From CAINVV01 sp964528535 (GTDB taxonomy: Bacteria > Bacteroidota > Bacteroidia > Bacteroidales > Prolixibacteraceae), in contig CAZGSQ010000005.1 in the NCBI GenBank assembly GCA_964528535.1, positions 1 through 64,000 of the forward strand: a DNA stretch of 64,000 bases, written 5' to 3'. Numbering within the stretch: position 1 is the stretch's first letter; the number at the start of each line of letters is the position of its first letter. This document shows, piece by piece, positions 35,925 to 44,822 of the stretch. Made by a program: the position numbers and the translations under genes. Below the pieces are notes generated by a model. That model was not told the origin of the DNA. It made no database searches and was given only the letters and a program-made list of their open reading frames with translations.

Positions 35925-36848
35925 ATGATTAGACTCAGCAAACTCATTTGTTTTTTTACAATACTGTTGTTATGCCAATCAGTTGGTGCAAAAATACAGG
36001 GATCCAAAATGGTGCGGCACTATTTTGCCTGTACCGATTATTCGCAAGGGAAAGTTTTTATTATTTCTGACAAAGGAGAAAAGATTTGGGAATACGATGC
36101 TCCCAACTGCAATGATTTGTGGGTTTTTCCGAATGGAAATCTTTTGTTCAATACGGGGAAAGGGGTCAAAGAGGTGACCAGGGAAAAGAAAATTGTCTTC
36201 GCATATGAATCGGCAAGTGAAATTTATGCTTGCCAGCGTCTTCGCAACGGAAATACTTTTGTTGGAGAGTGCAATTCCGGGTTGTTGCTCGAAGTGGCAC
36301 CTGATGGAAAGGTTGCGAAGAAAATCAGTCTCTTGCCGGAGGGCACTGATGGAGGACATTCCTACATGCGCAACGCGCGAAAATTAGACAACGGGAATTA
36401 CCTGGTCGCTCATTATGGTTTGGACAAAGTTTGCGAATATGATTCTGTTGGACGAAAGGTTCGTGAAATGCCAATGAACGGCGGACCACATTCGGTGATC
36501 CGGTTACCGGGAGGTAATACCCTCGTAGCTTGTTCAGACCACAACGGAGCACCGCGCGTGGTGGAAATCGATGAGGATGGCAAAATTGTCTGGGAACTGA
36601 CCAAAAATGAGTTGCCAGGCATCGAACTTAAATTCATGACCGGTTTGGAGATACTTCCCAACGGAAATCTTGTTTTGACCAACTGGCTGGGACACAATCA
36701 ATTTGGCAAGTCATCCCATGCCTTCGAAATAACCAGGAACAAAAAGGTCGTATGGATGTACAACGATCATTCTATTCTTAAAACCATGTCAAACATTCAG
36801 ATATTGGATCGGCACGGATACCCTGTTAAAGGAGTTGTATTGCATTAA
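35925..36848 (+). CDS. Secreted beta-propeller protein (NHL/arylsulfotransferase-like)
   Basis: 307 residues. Signal peptide (about 1-22, ending VGA). Repeated blades with the pattern G(K/N)-x-(V/I)-WEY and LPNGNxLxxN: KIWEYDAPNCNDLWVFPNGN, ACQRLRNGNTFVGECN, VIRLPGGNTLVACSDHNG, EILPNGNLVLTNW, about six blades. Such domains occur in sugar-binding or sulfotransferase-like secreted proteins; no catalytic His motif of arylsulfate sulfotransferase could be fixed. Sits 6 bp after the permease and 16 bp before GH105, so it belongs to the same operon and may bind the glycan being processed. Confidence 0.75.
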   Translation: MIRLSKLICFFTILLLCQSVGAKIQGSKMVRHYFACTDYSQGKVFIISDKGEKIWEYDAPNCNDLWVFPNGNLLFNTGKGVKEVTREKKIVFAYESASEIYACQRLRNGNTFVGECNSGLLLEVAPDGKVAKKISLLPEGTDGGHSYMRNARKLDNGNYLVAHYGLDKVCEYDSVGRKVREMPMNGGPHSVIRLPGGNTLVACSDHNGAPRVVEIDEDGKIVWELTKNELPGIELKFMTGLEILPNGNLVLTNWLGHNQFGKSSHAFEITRNKKVVWMYNDHSILKTMSNIQILDRHGYPVKGVVLH

Positions 36849-36864
36849 ATGATACTTTATTCAA

Positions 36865-38028
36865 ATGAGAAATAAGATTGTAATGTTCGTTTTATTTTTT
36901 TCAGCCATTGCAGCTGGGAAGGATGCCCTTTCTCAAAATAGTCCAGCAAGATGGTCTGTGGTAACAGCTAAAAGCTTTATCAGGCGATTCCCCGATCCCG
37001 ACAGCATCTGCTGGAGACCACGTACGAACCATTTCAGTTGGCAAGCCGGATACATCATGTTTGCCATGGAGAAGATGTGGAGAAAATCGGAAGGTGATTC
37101 GACCTTCTTCCGGTACATACGGAAATATGTGGATAAGCAAGTGGATGAAAAGGGAAATATACCTGATTTTAAGGATGATGCCCTGGATAACTTCCTGCCG
37201 GGATATTCCATTTTGTTTATGTACGAACAAACTCACCTCGAAAAGTATAAAATTGCGGCCACAAAAATACATGATGCGTTTGCCTCCTATCCCAGAACCA
37301 GCGACGGACTTTTCTGGCACAATCGCGCTATGAAAAGTCAGGCTTGGGTGGATGGCGTCTTCATGGGGCAGATTTTTCTTGCGCGATATGCCATCGTGTT
37401 GGGTGATAAAGAGGCTGCCTTCGACGAAGTGGTCAAGCAAATGACCCTGATTGCCGCCCATTGCCAAAAAGAAAATGGCTTGTTGCTGCATGGCTGGGAC
37501 GAGAGCAAACAGGCTGGTTGGGCCAACAAATCCACCGGACTGGCAGCCGAGGTGTGGAGTGAAGGTTTGGGATGGTATGCAGTCCTGATGGCAGATGTGT
37601 TTGATTTCCTGCCCAAAGAACATCCCGGTTATGAAAAACTGAAGGCCATTCATCAGCGCCTTTGCGAAGGACTCAAGCAAACGCAGGATCCAAAAACCGG
37701 CATGTGGTGCCAGGTGGTAGATAAATGCAGTGAACCGGGAAACTGGAACGAAACATCGGGTACGGGTATGTTTATCTACCTGTTGCGAAAATCCATCAAC
37801 AACGGGACCATCGATGCCACGGTTTACAAACCCATTGTGGACAAAGCATACAAATCTCTGGTGGTCAAGGCGAAAACCAACGAAAAAGGATTTATCGACC
37901 TGTACGATTGCAGCAGCATCGGGATACACAAGGATTACCAGGCTTACATCAATTGTCCCAGGGAGATCAGTCCGTTTGCAGCGTTTGGCTCTTTTATTCT
38001 GGGTTCCAGTATTATGGAAAATAATTAA
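36865..38028 (+). CDS. GH105/GH88-like unsaturated glucuronyl/galacturonyl hydrolase
   Basis: 387 residues. Signal peptide (about 1-24). (alpha/alpha)6-barrel elements of GH105: NHFSWQAGYIMFAMEKMW, AWVDGVFMGQIFLARYA with the catalytic Asp (about 162), GLLLHGWDESKQAGWANKST, AEVWSEGLGWYAVLMADVF, and SGTGMFIYLLRKSI. These enzymes remove an unsaturated uronic acid left by polysaccharide lyases on rhamnogalacturonan or similar pectic fragments; no lyase gene is in the window. The GH36 gene begins 13 bp downstream. Confidence 0.85.
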   Translation: MRNKIVMFVLFFSAIAAGKDALSQNSPARWSVVTAKSFIRRFPDPDSICWRPRTNHFSWQAGYIMFAMEKMWRKSEGDSTFFRYIRKYVDKQVDEKGNIPDFKDDALDNFLPGYSILFMYEQTHLEKYKIAATKIHDAFASYPRTSDGLFWHNRAMKSQAWVDGVFMGQIFLARYAIVLGDKEAAFDEVVKQMTLIAAHCQKENGLLLHGWDESKQAGWANKSTGLAAEVWSEGLGWYAVLMADVFDFLPKEHPGYEKLKAIHQRLCEGLKQTQDPKTGMWCQVVDKCSEPGNWNETSGTGMFIYLLRKSINNGTIDATVYKPIVDKAYKSLVVKAKTNEKGFIDLYDCSSIGIHKDYQAYINCPREISPFAAFGSFILGSSIMENN

Positions 38029-38041
38029 TAATCTGAAGATC

Positions 38042-40195
38042 ATGAAACGAATCTTGTTCGCTTTTGTATTGTTTTTTAGTATCAATCAGTTGATGGCCCA
38101 AATTGATACGATCATTGTCATTCAAACCTCTAAGAATGAACTGGTTTATGCTGTCGACAAGGACCAAAAAGTGGTCCAGGTTTACCTTGGTGAAAAACTG
38201 AAGGACCAGAACGAGATTGCCATCAGCCGCAACGCGCGGCACGAAATGTACATCCCATTTGGGACCAGCGATCTCTTCGAATCGGCCATCAGGACTACCC
38301 ACAACGATGGTAATCCCTCTATCGAGCTTAAATACGTGAAGCATGAAGTGCATAAACTCGATGATAATCTGACCGAAACTATTATCTACCTGAAAGATAT
38401 GCAATATCCATTCGAGGTAAAGATGCATTTCAAGGCCTATTTCGGAGAAGATGTTATCGAGCAATGGACGGAGATCACTCACCACGAAAAAATGGCTGTC
38501 ACCCTGTTTAATTTTGCATCGAGCATGCTTCATTTTGATGCTACCCAATACTGGCTGACTCAATTTCATGCAGACTGGGCCAAGGAGATGCGCATGGAGG
38601 AGAGCAAACTGACGTCCGGTATCAAGGTCATTGACAGTAAATTGGGTACACGTGCCGATGTCTACCAGACTCCATTCTTCATGCTGGCTTTGAACAAACA
38701 AGCCGACGAAAACACAGGGGAGGTCATCGCCGGAACCCTGGCCTGGACTGGCAATTTCAAATTCAGCTTCGAATTGGACAACAACAATTCGCTTAGGATC
38801 ATCTCTGGCATCAATCCTTATGCATCTGAATACAAATTACTTCCTGGTAAGCTTTTTTCAACACCGGCGTTCGTGTTCACCTACAGCAAGTCGGGCAAAG
38901 AAACCACGAGTCAGAACTTGCAGCGTTGGGCCCGAAAATATGCCCTGCTCGATGGCGACAAGCCCAGGATGACACTGTTGAACAACTGGGAGACTACTTT
39001 TTTCGACTTTAACGAGGAGAAACTGAAGGGAATGATCAGCGATACCAAGAAATTAGGTGCAGAGCTGTTTCTGCTCGATGATGGTTGGTTTGCCAACAAG
39101 TATCCCCGCAACAACGACAAATCCTCGCTGGGCGACTGGGAGCCAAACAAAACAAAACTTCCCAATGGAATTGGATCGTTGGTTAAAGAGGCAGACAATC
39201 AGGGTGTTAAATTTGGAATCTGGATTGAACCCGAAATGGTTAATCCGAAGAGTGAATTGTATGAGAAGCATCCCGACTGGATCCTCAAGCTTCCGAATCG
39301 TCCGGAAAATTATTCACGGAATCAGTTGGTGCTTGACCTGACCAATCCAAAGGTTCAGGACTTTGTCTACGGCGTTGTTGACAACCTGATGACAGAAAAT
39401 CCAGGGATTGCCTACATGAAATGGGATTGCAACCGTCCCATGACCAGCTCCTATTCGACCTATTTAAAGGACAATCAATCGGCTCTTTACATTGAATATG
39501 TGCAGGCATTTTACAGTATCCTGGAAAGGGTCAGGGCGAAATATCCACATCTGCCAATGATGCTTTGTTCGGGGGGTGGTGGCCGTATCGACTACCGTGG
39601 ATTGAAATACTTTACCGAATTCTGGGCCAGCGACAACACAGATCCATTCGAAAGGGTCTTCATTCAGTGGGGCTATTCCTATTACATGCCCGCCATTGCC
39701 ACTTGCAACCACATTACCTCCTGGGGCAAGCAGTCGATAAAATTCAGGACCGATGTGGCCATGATGGGGAAAATGGGGTTCGACATCCAGGTGGCGCATT
39801 TGAATGAAAAGGAGTTTAAATTTTGCAGGAATGCGGTAGTCAACTACAACAGAATCAGCGAGGTGGTTTGGTACGGGAATCTCTACCGGCTGGTCTCTCC
39901 TTACGAAGGAAACAGGGCCGTTTTGATGTACGCCAACGAAGCGAAATCAAAAGCAATTCTTTTTAGCTACAACCTCAATACCAGATTCAGGGAGGCTTTT
40001 AATCCCGTAAAACTGCGTGGATTGGATGAGACAAAACGTTACAAGGTAGAAGAGATCAATATTTTTCCCGAAACAAAATCAAAGTTTAAGTCGCAGGGTA
40101 AATTCTTCAGCGGTGACTACCTGATGAAGGTAGGATTGAATGTATCAGATGGGGAGGCCCTATCCAGTTCGATCTTCGAAATTACGGTGCAATAG
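38042..40195 (+). CDS. GH36-type alpha-galactosidase, secreted
   Basis: 717 residues from ATG 38042, which gives the signal peptide MKRILFAFVLFFSINQLMAQ; the frame is open much further upstream through the previous gene, so the longer start is rejected. Catalytic barrel: FLLDDGWFANKY (about 347), GIWIEPEMVNPKSELY, YMKWDCNRP with the nucleophile Asp (about 461), SGGGGRIDYRG and FWASDNTDP with the acid/base Asp (about 530). Hydrolyses alpha-galactosides (raffinose-family sugars, galactomannan side chains) in the periplasm or outside. Last of the five-gene run; the VOC gene follows after an 86-bp gap. Confidence 0.92.
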   Translation: MKRILFAFVLFFSINQLMAQIDTIIVIQTSKNELVYAVDKDQKVVQVYLGEKLKDQNEIAISRNARHEMYIPFGTSDLFESAIRTTHNDGNPSIELKYVKHEVHKLDDNLTETIIYLKDMQYPFEVKMHFKAYFGEDVIEQWTEITHHEKMAVTLFNFASSMLHFDATQYWLTQFHADWAKEMRMEESKLTSGIKVIDSKLGTRADVYQTPFFMLALNKQADENTGEVIAGTLAWTGNFKFSFELDNNNSLRIISGINPYASEYKLLPGKLFSTPAFVFTYSKSGKETTSQNLQRWARKYALLDGDKPRMTLLNNWETTFFDFNEEKLKGMISDTKKLGAELFLLDDGWFANKYPRNNDKSSLGDWEPNKTKLPNGIGSLVKEADNQGVKFGIWIEPEMVNPKSELYEKHPDWILKLPNRPENYSRNQLVLDLTNPKVQDFVYGVVDNLMTENPGIAYMKWDCNRPMTSSYSTYLKDNQSALYIEYVQAFYSILERVRAKYPHLPMMLCSGGGGRIDYRGLKYFTEFWASDNTDPFERVFIQWGYSYYMPAIATCNHITSWGKQSIKFRTDVAMMGKMGFDIQVAHLNEKEFKFCRNAVVNYNRISEVVWYGNLYRLVSPYEGNRAVLMYANEAKSKAILFSYNLNTRFREAFNPVKLRGLDETKRYKVEEINIFPETKSKFKSQGKFFSGDYLMKVGLNVSDGEALSSSIFEITVQ

Positions 40196-40281
40196 AGACA
40201 GTTTAAAAGCAGGATTTAAAAAGACCCTTGTAACAAATAGATATATTTAAAACGCACAATAACAAACTAATACACTTTCGA

Positions 40282-41241
40282 ATGAGACCAATTCAGACAA
40301 TTTTCTTATTGTTGGTATTTTCACCGGTTGCACAGTCACTTCATGCGCAGGAAACCCCCTTGCCGAAGCGTCCACCTGTTACGGGAATTGCCCATGCTGC
40401 CTTCTATACCAAAGATGTGGAGAATACACGCCAGTTTTTTAAGGGCTTTCTTGGCTATGCCGAACCATTCTCACTGATGGCAACCAACGGAAAAGACCTG
40501 GCGCTCACATTTTTCAAAATCAACGACCGCCAGTTTGTAGAAATCTTTCCCGAAAAGGCAAAGGGTGGTAACCGGATGTACCATTTTGCCATTGAGACAA
40601 CCGATGCCGAGGCCATGCGCCGCTATCTGGCTTCCAAAGGTTTAAAAGTCCCGGAGAAGACACCGAAAGGACGAACCGGAAATCTTAATTATTTTGTAAC
40701 GGATCCCAATGGGACCATTTGTGAAGTTGTTCAGTATGATCAGAATAGCCTGTCGGGGAAAGATATTGGCAAGAACTTGCCCGAAACCAGACTATCTACA
40801 CGGATGAGTCATGCCGGATTTATGGTGCCTGATCTGGACAAGGCACTCGCTTTTTATGGTGATATACTTGGTTTTAAAGAGACTTGGCGGGGTAGCAAGG
40901 ATGGAAAAAACGTAACCTGGGTCAACATGAAGGTTCCTGAAGGGAATGATTACATCGAATTGATGCTCTACGACAAGCAACCTTCAGAAGGGTCCATGGG
41001 ATCCATGAACCACATTTGTTTAGAGGTCGATGATGTCACGCTATCTGTTGCTACATTGAAAAACCGAATTTTGCCTGAAGGTTGCAAAACGCCAACTGAA
41101 ATGAAAACCGGAATTAACATGAAAAGACAGATCAACTGTTTCAATATTGATGGGACCCGTGTTGAGGTCATGGAAGCGAAAACGGTGGATGGAAAACCAA
41201 CCCCTTCCTCCTCCGCTCCACCCATGAAATTCATTCCCTGA
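40282..41241 (+). CDS. Secreted protein with two VOC/glyoxalase domains
   Basis: 319 residues. Signal peptide (about 1-22, SLHAQ). Two betaalphabetabetabeta VOC modules: about 35-155 (GIAHAAFYTKDVENTRQFFKG ... LNYFVTDPNGTICEVVQYD) and about 175-300 (RMSHAGFMVPDLDKALAFYG ... HICLEVDDVTLSVAT, EVMEAK). Both carry His/Glu residues at the usual metal-ligand places. Export is unusual for the superfamily, which is mostly cytoplasmic. Function could be a dioxygenase, isomerase or binding protein. Separate from the GH operon by 86 bp and from the next gene by 184 bp. Confidence 0.8.
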   Translation: MRPIQTIFLLLVFSPVAQSLHAQETPLPKRPPVTGIAHAAFYTKDVENTRQFFKGFLGYAEPFSLMATNGKDLALTFFKINDRQFVEIFPEKAKGGNRMYHFAIETTDAEAMRRYLASKGLKVPEKTPKGRTGNLNYFVTDPNGTICEVVQYDQNSLSGKDIGKNLPETRLSTRMSHAGFMVPDLDKALAFYGDILGFKETWRGSKDGKNVTWVNMKVPEGNDYIELMLYDKQPSEGSMGSMNHICLEVDDVTLSVATLKNRILPEGCKTPTEMKTGINMKRQINCFNIDGTRVEVMEAKTVDGKPTPSSSAPPMKFIP

Positions 41242-41425
41242 AACCGGAAGGCAGATTGTCAGTGTTTATTGGGGTCCATTGCCACAACAACCCCATTTTA
41301 CATTTTGATTGTGCCTTGGGTATCAAAGGTATCAATGAGTTTTATATTTTGGTTGAAATCACCATGATCATCCTGAAACATGTTTTCCTCCACCTCGTAA
41401 GATCATTTACCAATTGGTTGAAAAC

Positions 41426-42922
41426 ATGAACGATCCAAAACTCTCCAAAGACTCCCGCCGAAAATTTATACAAAAATCGGCTTTGTTAGCAGTTGGGACT
41501 GCACTAACTCCGGCCTTGTTTGCCGGGGTGAAAACTTCGAATCCAGCTCCGCTTCTGAAGCGAACCTTGGGCAGGACAGGCTTCCAGGTGACTACGCTGG
41601 GCCTTGGCGGACAATCGGCAATACAATGGACCCCCGAAAATACAGATCCGGTGGCCATCATTGAAAAGGCTTATCGTTTGGGAATCAATTATTTTGATAC
41701 TTCCAACGTCTATGGTCCAAGTCAGATGAATTACGGCAAGGCTTTCAAACGCCTTGGGCTGGCTCCTGAAACCCCAAATTACGATCCTTCGAAACGAAAG
41801 TCCATATTTCTGACTTCCAAAACGATGCTCCGTTTCGGCAAAGGGGGCGATGACAGACCCACGGTGGTGGGCCATTCGAACGGACCAGCCGGATCGAAGG
41901 CGTTGGACGATGTGCGACGATCGCTTACACAGATTTTTGGGGATGGCACCGGCAGTTATCCGGAAACTGCCTATTTGGACATGGTGCTGATACATAACCT
42001 CGTAAGGATGGAAGAGGTAGATGCTTTGTACGAAGGTTATGCCAGTACGAGCGCTGCCGCTCCCACCATAGGTGCCCTCGCAGCCCTCAGGGACGTGCGC
42101 GATGGTACCAACCGCACCGGACTAAATCCAAAAAATGAAAAACTGATCCGTCATGTAGGCTTTTCCGGACACAACGATACTGCTGTGATGATGGAGATGA
42201 TCCATCGTGACAGCGAAGAGCTGCTCGATGGCATGCTGGTGGCCATCAATGCCAACGACCAGCTCCATTTTAACATGCAGCACAATGTGATCCCGGTGGC
42301 TGCAGCTAAAAATATGGGCATCATCGCAATGAAAGTCTTTGCTGACGGAGCCATGTACACCAAAAAAGCCGAATGGTCCAACAGTGTTCCCCATGTGGTA
42401 CTCGATGTCAGCGGCAAGGATTTGCCGGCAGACCAACTGATACGCTATTCCTTGAGTACACCCGGTATCCATACAGCCATTATCGGGATTGGCAAGATAG
42501 ATGATGATCCTGAAAAATGCCAGCTTTCCTACAATCTGATGCATGCACAGGTTGGAGCCGGCGCTGTGAGTGAGCGAGAACGGAGCGCCACCGAGCGGAT
42601 TGCAGCCAAAGCCAAAGAGGGCAAGACCAACTATTTCCAAAAACCTTACCAGGAGTTGACTCCACCCCGTGAGGCAAAGGCAGTTGCCACAGACAAGGGG
42701 ATCCTCATCTCCTGGCATACCGCCTATGCCGGCGATGCCGCCCTCGATCGTTATGAAATATGGAGGGAGCATGTAAAACTTGCAACCATCCCATTCCAAC
42801 CACAAACTACCAAAATTCCTTACCAGGTCGCCCTAAAACACCACGATGGCACTCCCGGTGCGCTCCTCGTCAAAGTCATTGACAAAAAGGGCAGGGAAGC
42901 AGAAACGAAAATTGAAAGTTGA
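41426..42922 (+). CDS. Aldo/keto reductase family protein, Tat-exported, with C-terminal fn3-like domain
   Basis: 498 residues from ATG 41426. Twin-arginine leader SRRKFIQKSALLAVGTALTP (about 10-29). AKR barrel: RTLGRTGFQVTTLGLGGQ, catalytic Asp/Tyr in FDTSNVYG, Lys in FLTSKT, His in VLIHNL, so the tetrad is complete. An insertion (about 150-200) and a C-terminal extension with GILISWHTAYAGDAALDRYE (about 440-460) resembling an fn3 domain distinguish it from plain AKRs. Probably acts in the periplasm on a sugar-derived carbonyl. A heptamer repeat follows its stop. Confidence 0.85.
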   Translation: MNDPKLSKDSRRKFIQKSALLAVGTALTPALFAGVKTSNPAPLLKRTLGRTGFQVTTLGLGGQSAIQWTPENTDPVAIIEKAYRLGINYFDTSNVYGPSQMNYGKAFKRLGLAPETPNYDPSKRKSIFLTSKTMLRFGKGGDDRPTVVGHSNGPAGSKALDDVRRSLTQIFGDGTGSYPETAYLDMVLIHNLVRMEEVDALYEGYASTSAAAPTIGALAALRDVRDGTNRTGLNPKNEKLIRHVGFSGHNDTAVMMEMIHRDSEELLDGMLVAINANDQLHFNMQHNVIPVAAAKNMGIIAMKVFADGAMYTKKAEWSNSVPHVVLDVSGKDLPADQLIRYSLSTPGIHTAIIGIGKIDDDPEKCQLSYNLMHAQVGAGAVSERERSATERIAAKAKEGKTNYFQKPYQELTPPREAKAVATDKGILISWHTAYAGDAALDRYEIWREHVKLATIPFQPQTTKIPYQVALKHHDGTPGALLVKVIDKKGREAETKIES

Positions 42923-42930
42923 ACCAATAC

Positions 42931-43014
42931 CTCATACCCCATACCTCATATCTCATATCTCATACCTCATATCTCATACCTCATACCTCATATCTCATAT
43001 CTCATATCTCATAT
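42931..43014 (+). repeat. Twelve tandem heptamers (CTCATAY), tract 1
   Basis: Twelve head-to-tail 7-mers, nearly all CTCATAT or CTCATAC, ending 8 bp before the ATG at 43023. A short GAAAGTT-like stretch precedes it. The same heptamer family occurs at 52161-52251. Confidence 0.9.
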
Positions 43015-43022
43015 CTCTCCCA

Positions 43023-44000
43023 ATGTCTCTCCTCTTTCCCAATTTTCGCCCCCTCTTTCATCCGGATCAGTTTCAGGGAGAGGGTAAGCGAAAACGGTAT
43101 TTCGAAGGCTGGTACTTTAAAGTAGTGAATGAATCACAGGAGGATGCCTATGCCATTATTCCGGGAATAGCCATGGATGAAATGGGTCAGAAGCAGGCTT
43201 TTGTTCAGGTTTTGGATGGGAAGAAGCAAACGGCGATTTACCACAAATTTGATTTCAAGGATTTTTCTTTTTCCCCCAGCGAATTCAAGATAGCCATTGG
43301 AAGGAATACTTTTACTGCCAATCATCTTGAAGTGGACCTGCCGGGAATGTCGGGCCGGCTTGAATTCTCCGATCTGGTACCCTGGCCAAAACCGTGGTAT
43401 TCGCCGGGTATCATGGGCCCATTTGCCTTTGTTCCCTTCATGGAATGTTACCACGGAATCATCAGCATGGACCATCAGGTCAAGGGCAAACTCACGGTCG
43501 ATGGAATGACAATCGATTTCGAAGGCGGTCGGGGCTATACCGAGAAAGACTGGGGCAGGTCCTTTCCAAGCGCCTACGTCTGGATGCAGTCGAACCATTT
43601 CTCCCTGCCGGGGATTTCGGTGAAGGCTTCGGTAGCAAGGATTCCCTGGATCAGAAATTCATTTGTCGGTTTTATTGCCGGTATATGGCTGCATGACAGG
43701 TTGATCCGCTTCACAACCTACAATGGCTCAATTCTGAGAAAATTACAGATTGATCCGCTCAAAGTGGAGCTTGAACTGGAGAACAAATGGCATCACCTCT
43801 CCATCATCGCCCGAAGGGAAACTGCTACCGGTCTTGCGGCTCCTATTTTGGGCATGATGGACGGCCGAATCGAAGAGAGCATGACCTCCGGCATGGAAGT
43901 GGTGCTGAGAGACCGCAGAACCGGCCTTGTCATTTTAAAGGACACCGGATACAACACCGGTTTGGAGGTAGCCGGAGAAATCAGTAAGATTGTGAAATAG
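43023..44000 (+). CDS. Tocopherol-cyclase-family-like protein
   Basis: 325 residues from ATG 43023. The frame is open back to 42846 through the heptamer tract, but the longer start would translate the repeat and overlap the previous gene. Family-like features: KRYFEGWYFKVVN (about 20-32), the IPGIAMDE strand, a lipocalin-like beta fold with YSPGIMGPFAFVPFMECYHG, and GYTEKDWGRSFPSAYVWMQSNHF, close to the GYxEKDWG..FP..W.W.Q.N signature of VTE1-like proteins. Bacterial members are poorly characterised and need not make tocopherol. No signal peptide. Converges on the DsrE-like gene with an 18-bp gap. Confidence 0.82.
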   Translation: MSLLFPNFRPLFHPDQFQGEGKRKRYFEGWYFKVVNESQEDAYAIIPGIAMDEMGQKQAFVQVLDGKKQTAIYHKFDFKDFSFSPSEFKIAIGRNTFTANHLEVDLPGMSGRLEFSDLVPWPKPWYSPGIMGPFAFVPFMECYHGIISMDHQVKGKLTVDGMTIDFEGGRGYTEKDWGRSFPSAYVWMQSNHFSLPGISVKASVARIPWIRNSFVGFIAGIWLHDRLIRFTTYNGSILRKLQIDPLKVELELENKWHHLSIIARRETATGLAAPILGMMDGRIEESMTSGMEVVLRDRRTGLVILKDTGYNTGLEVAGEISKIVK

Positions 44001-44018
44001 GCCGAAATTTTCGCAGAT

Positions 44019-44444
44019 TCAATACGATACCACCTTGTATCCCCTCTTCAAATAGCGTGTCAACGGAACTCCCATACCTTTCACGTCCACCTCACAAACT
44101 TTGAGTTCTTTTGTGACATTGTACATATTGGAACAGGCCACACAAGCTTCCAAAATGATCCCATCCTTTTTCATTGCTGCCACCTTTTCTTTGAGCGTTG
44201 CGTTCTCTGCAAGAAGTTTTTCCGAAGGACCCCAAACGATCAAAATTACTTCATTGAACCATTTGTATTTCTTCGCTGCATGGGCATACATCAGGCATGC
44301 CTTCATCGCAACTTCAGGATCACCACTTGACCATACCACAACAAGCGTGTCAGATGCTGTGTTGGTTTTTACTTCCTGGGCTTGAAGAATTTTTGCTGAA
44401 GCGGTTACCATCAGCAAAAAAAACACGATGATTTTAATCTTCAT
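44019..44444 (-). CDS. Secreted DsrE/DsrF-like family protein
   Basis: 141 residues. Signal peptide (about 1-22, ILQAQ). The mature part shows the DsrE fold pattern: DTLVVVWSSGDPEVAMKACLMYAHAAK, EVILIVWGPSEKLLAEN, and a Cys-containing loop GIILEACVACSNMYNV with Cys residues at the position used in persulfide transfer by DsrE/TusD. Export is unusual; similar exported DsrE proteins occur in Bacteroidota. Role in sulfur handling in the periplasm is inference. Alone on this strand between convergent and divergent plus-strand genes. Confidence 0.75.
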   Translation of the reverse strand: MKIKIIVFFLLMVTASAKILQAQEVKTNTASDTLVVVWSSGDPEVAMKACLMYAHAAKKYKWFNEVILIVWGPSEKLLAENATLKEKVAAMKKDGIILEACVACSNMYNVTKELKVCEVDVKGMGVPLTRYLKRGYKVVSY

Positions 44445-44822
44445 AATTCTGGTTTTAAATTGTGATTAAATCGAAAATCCAAAAATTACCAAACAGACTG
44501 TTCCCATCCATGGCAATCGATTAAGTTCTTCATTATTAGAATCCTTACATTCTTCGCTGGGAGAAGCAAGCTTCTGTATCTGAACATTTTATTGCCTCTT
44601 ATTCGTCTTGAGTCATCTAAAATAGACAAAATATTACGCTCCTGTAAAATAAAATTACAGTTGATTCTCATTCACCTCTAATTTGATAAAGAATTATGGC
44701 TAATTCTCAAAATTACCCTGGTTAAATTCAGGATATAGGCAACGTATTCAATGTTTTTATAAAAAAATGCTTTAATTTCTTAACTTTGATGGACATAAAT
44801 CTTTAAAATGCGGATTGAAATC
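44445..44822 (+). other. AT-rich intergenic region between divergent dsrE-like and lipocalin-like genes
   Basis: 378 bp. Contains the lipocalin-gene -7 box (44781) near its right end. No credible ORF, hairpin with T run or RNA gene was seen; a short minus-strand open frame in the middle has no coding signal. Confidence 0.6.
44781..44788 (+). promoter_or_regulatory. -7 box of the lipocalin-like gene
   Basis: TAACTTTG matches TAnnTTTG, 34 nt before ATG 44823, with a T run at 44754-44758 in the -33 region. The same octamer precedes mutA (60910). Confidence 0.5.

Noticed and set aside
37730..38041. Longer N-terminus of the GH36 enzyme
   Set aside because: The frame is open by chance through the GH105 gene; the ATG at 38042 gives a proper signal peptide.
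36901..38085. 394-codon minus-strand frame across the GH105 gene
   Set aside because: Exact antisense of a well-supported glycoside hydrolase; composition without motifs.
42931..43014. Heptamer tract as a CRISPR or as part of the tocopherol-cyclase-like protein
   Set aside because: The 7-bp unit has no spacers; translating it would give an SYLISHI-type low-complexity extension overlapping the previous gene, and the family-like sequence starts at 43023.
44486..44671. Minus-strand 61-codon frame in the dsrE-lipocalin gap
   Set aside because: No coding signature or family pattern, AT-rich promoter-like DNA.
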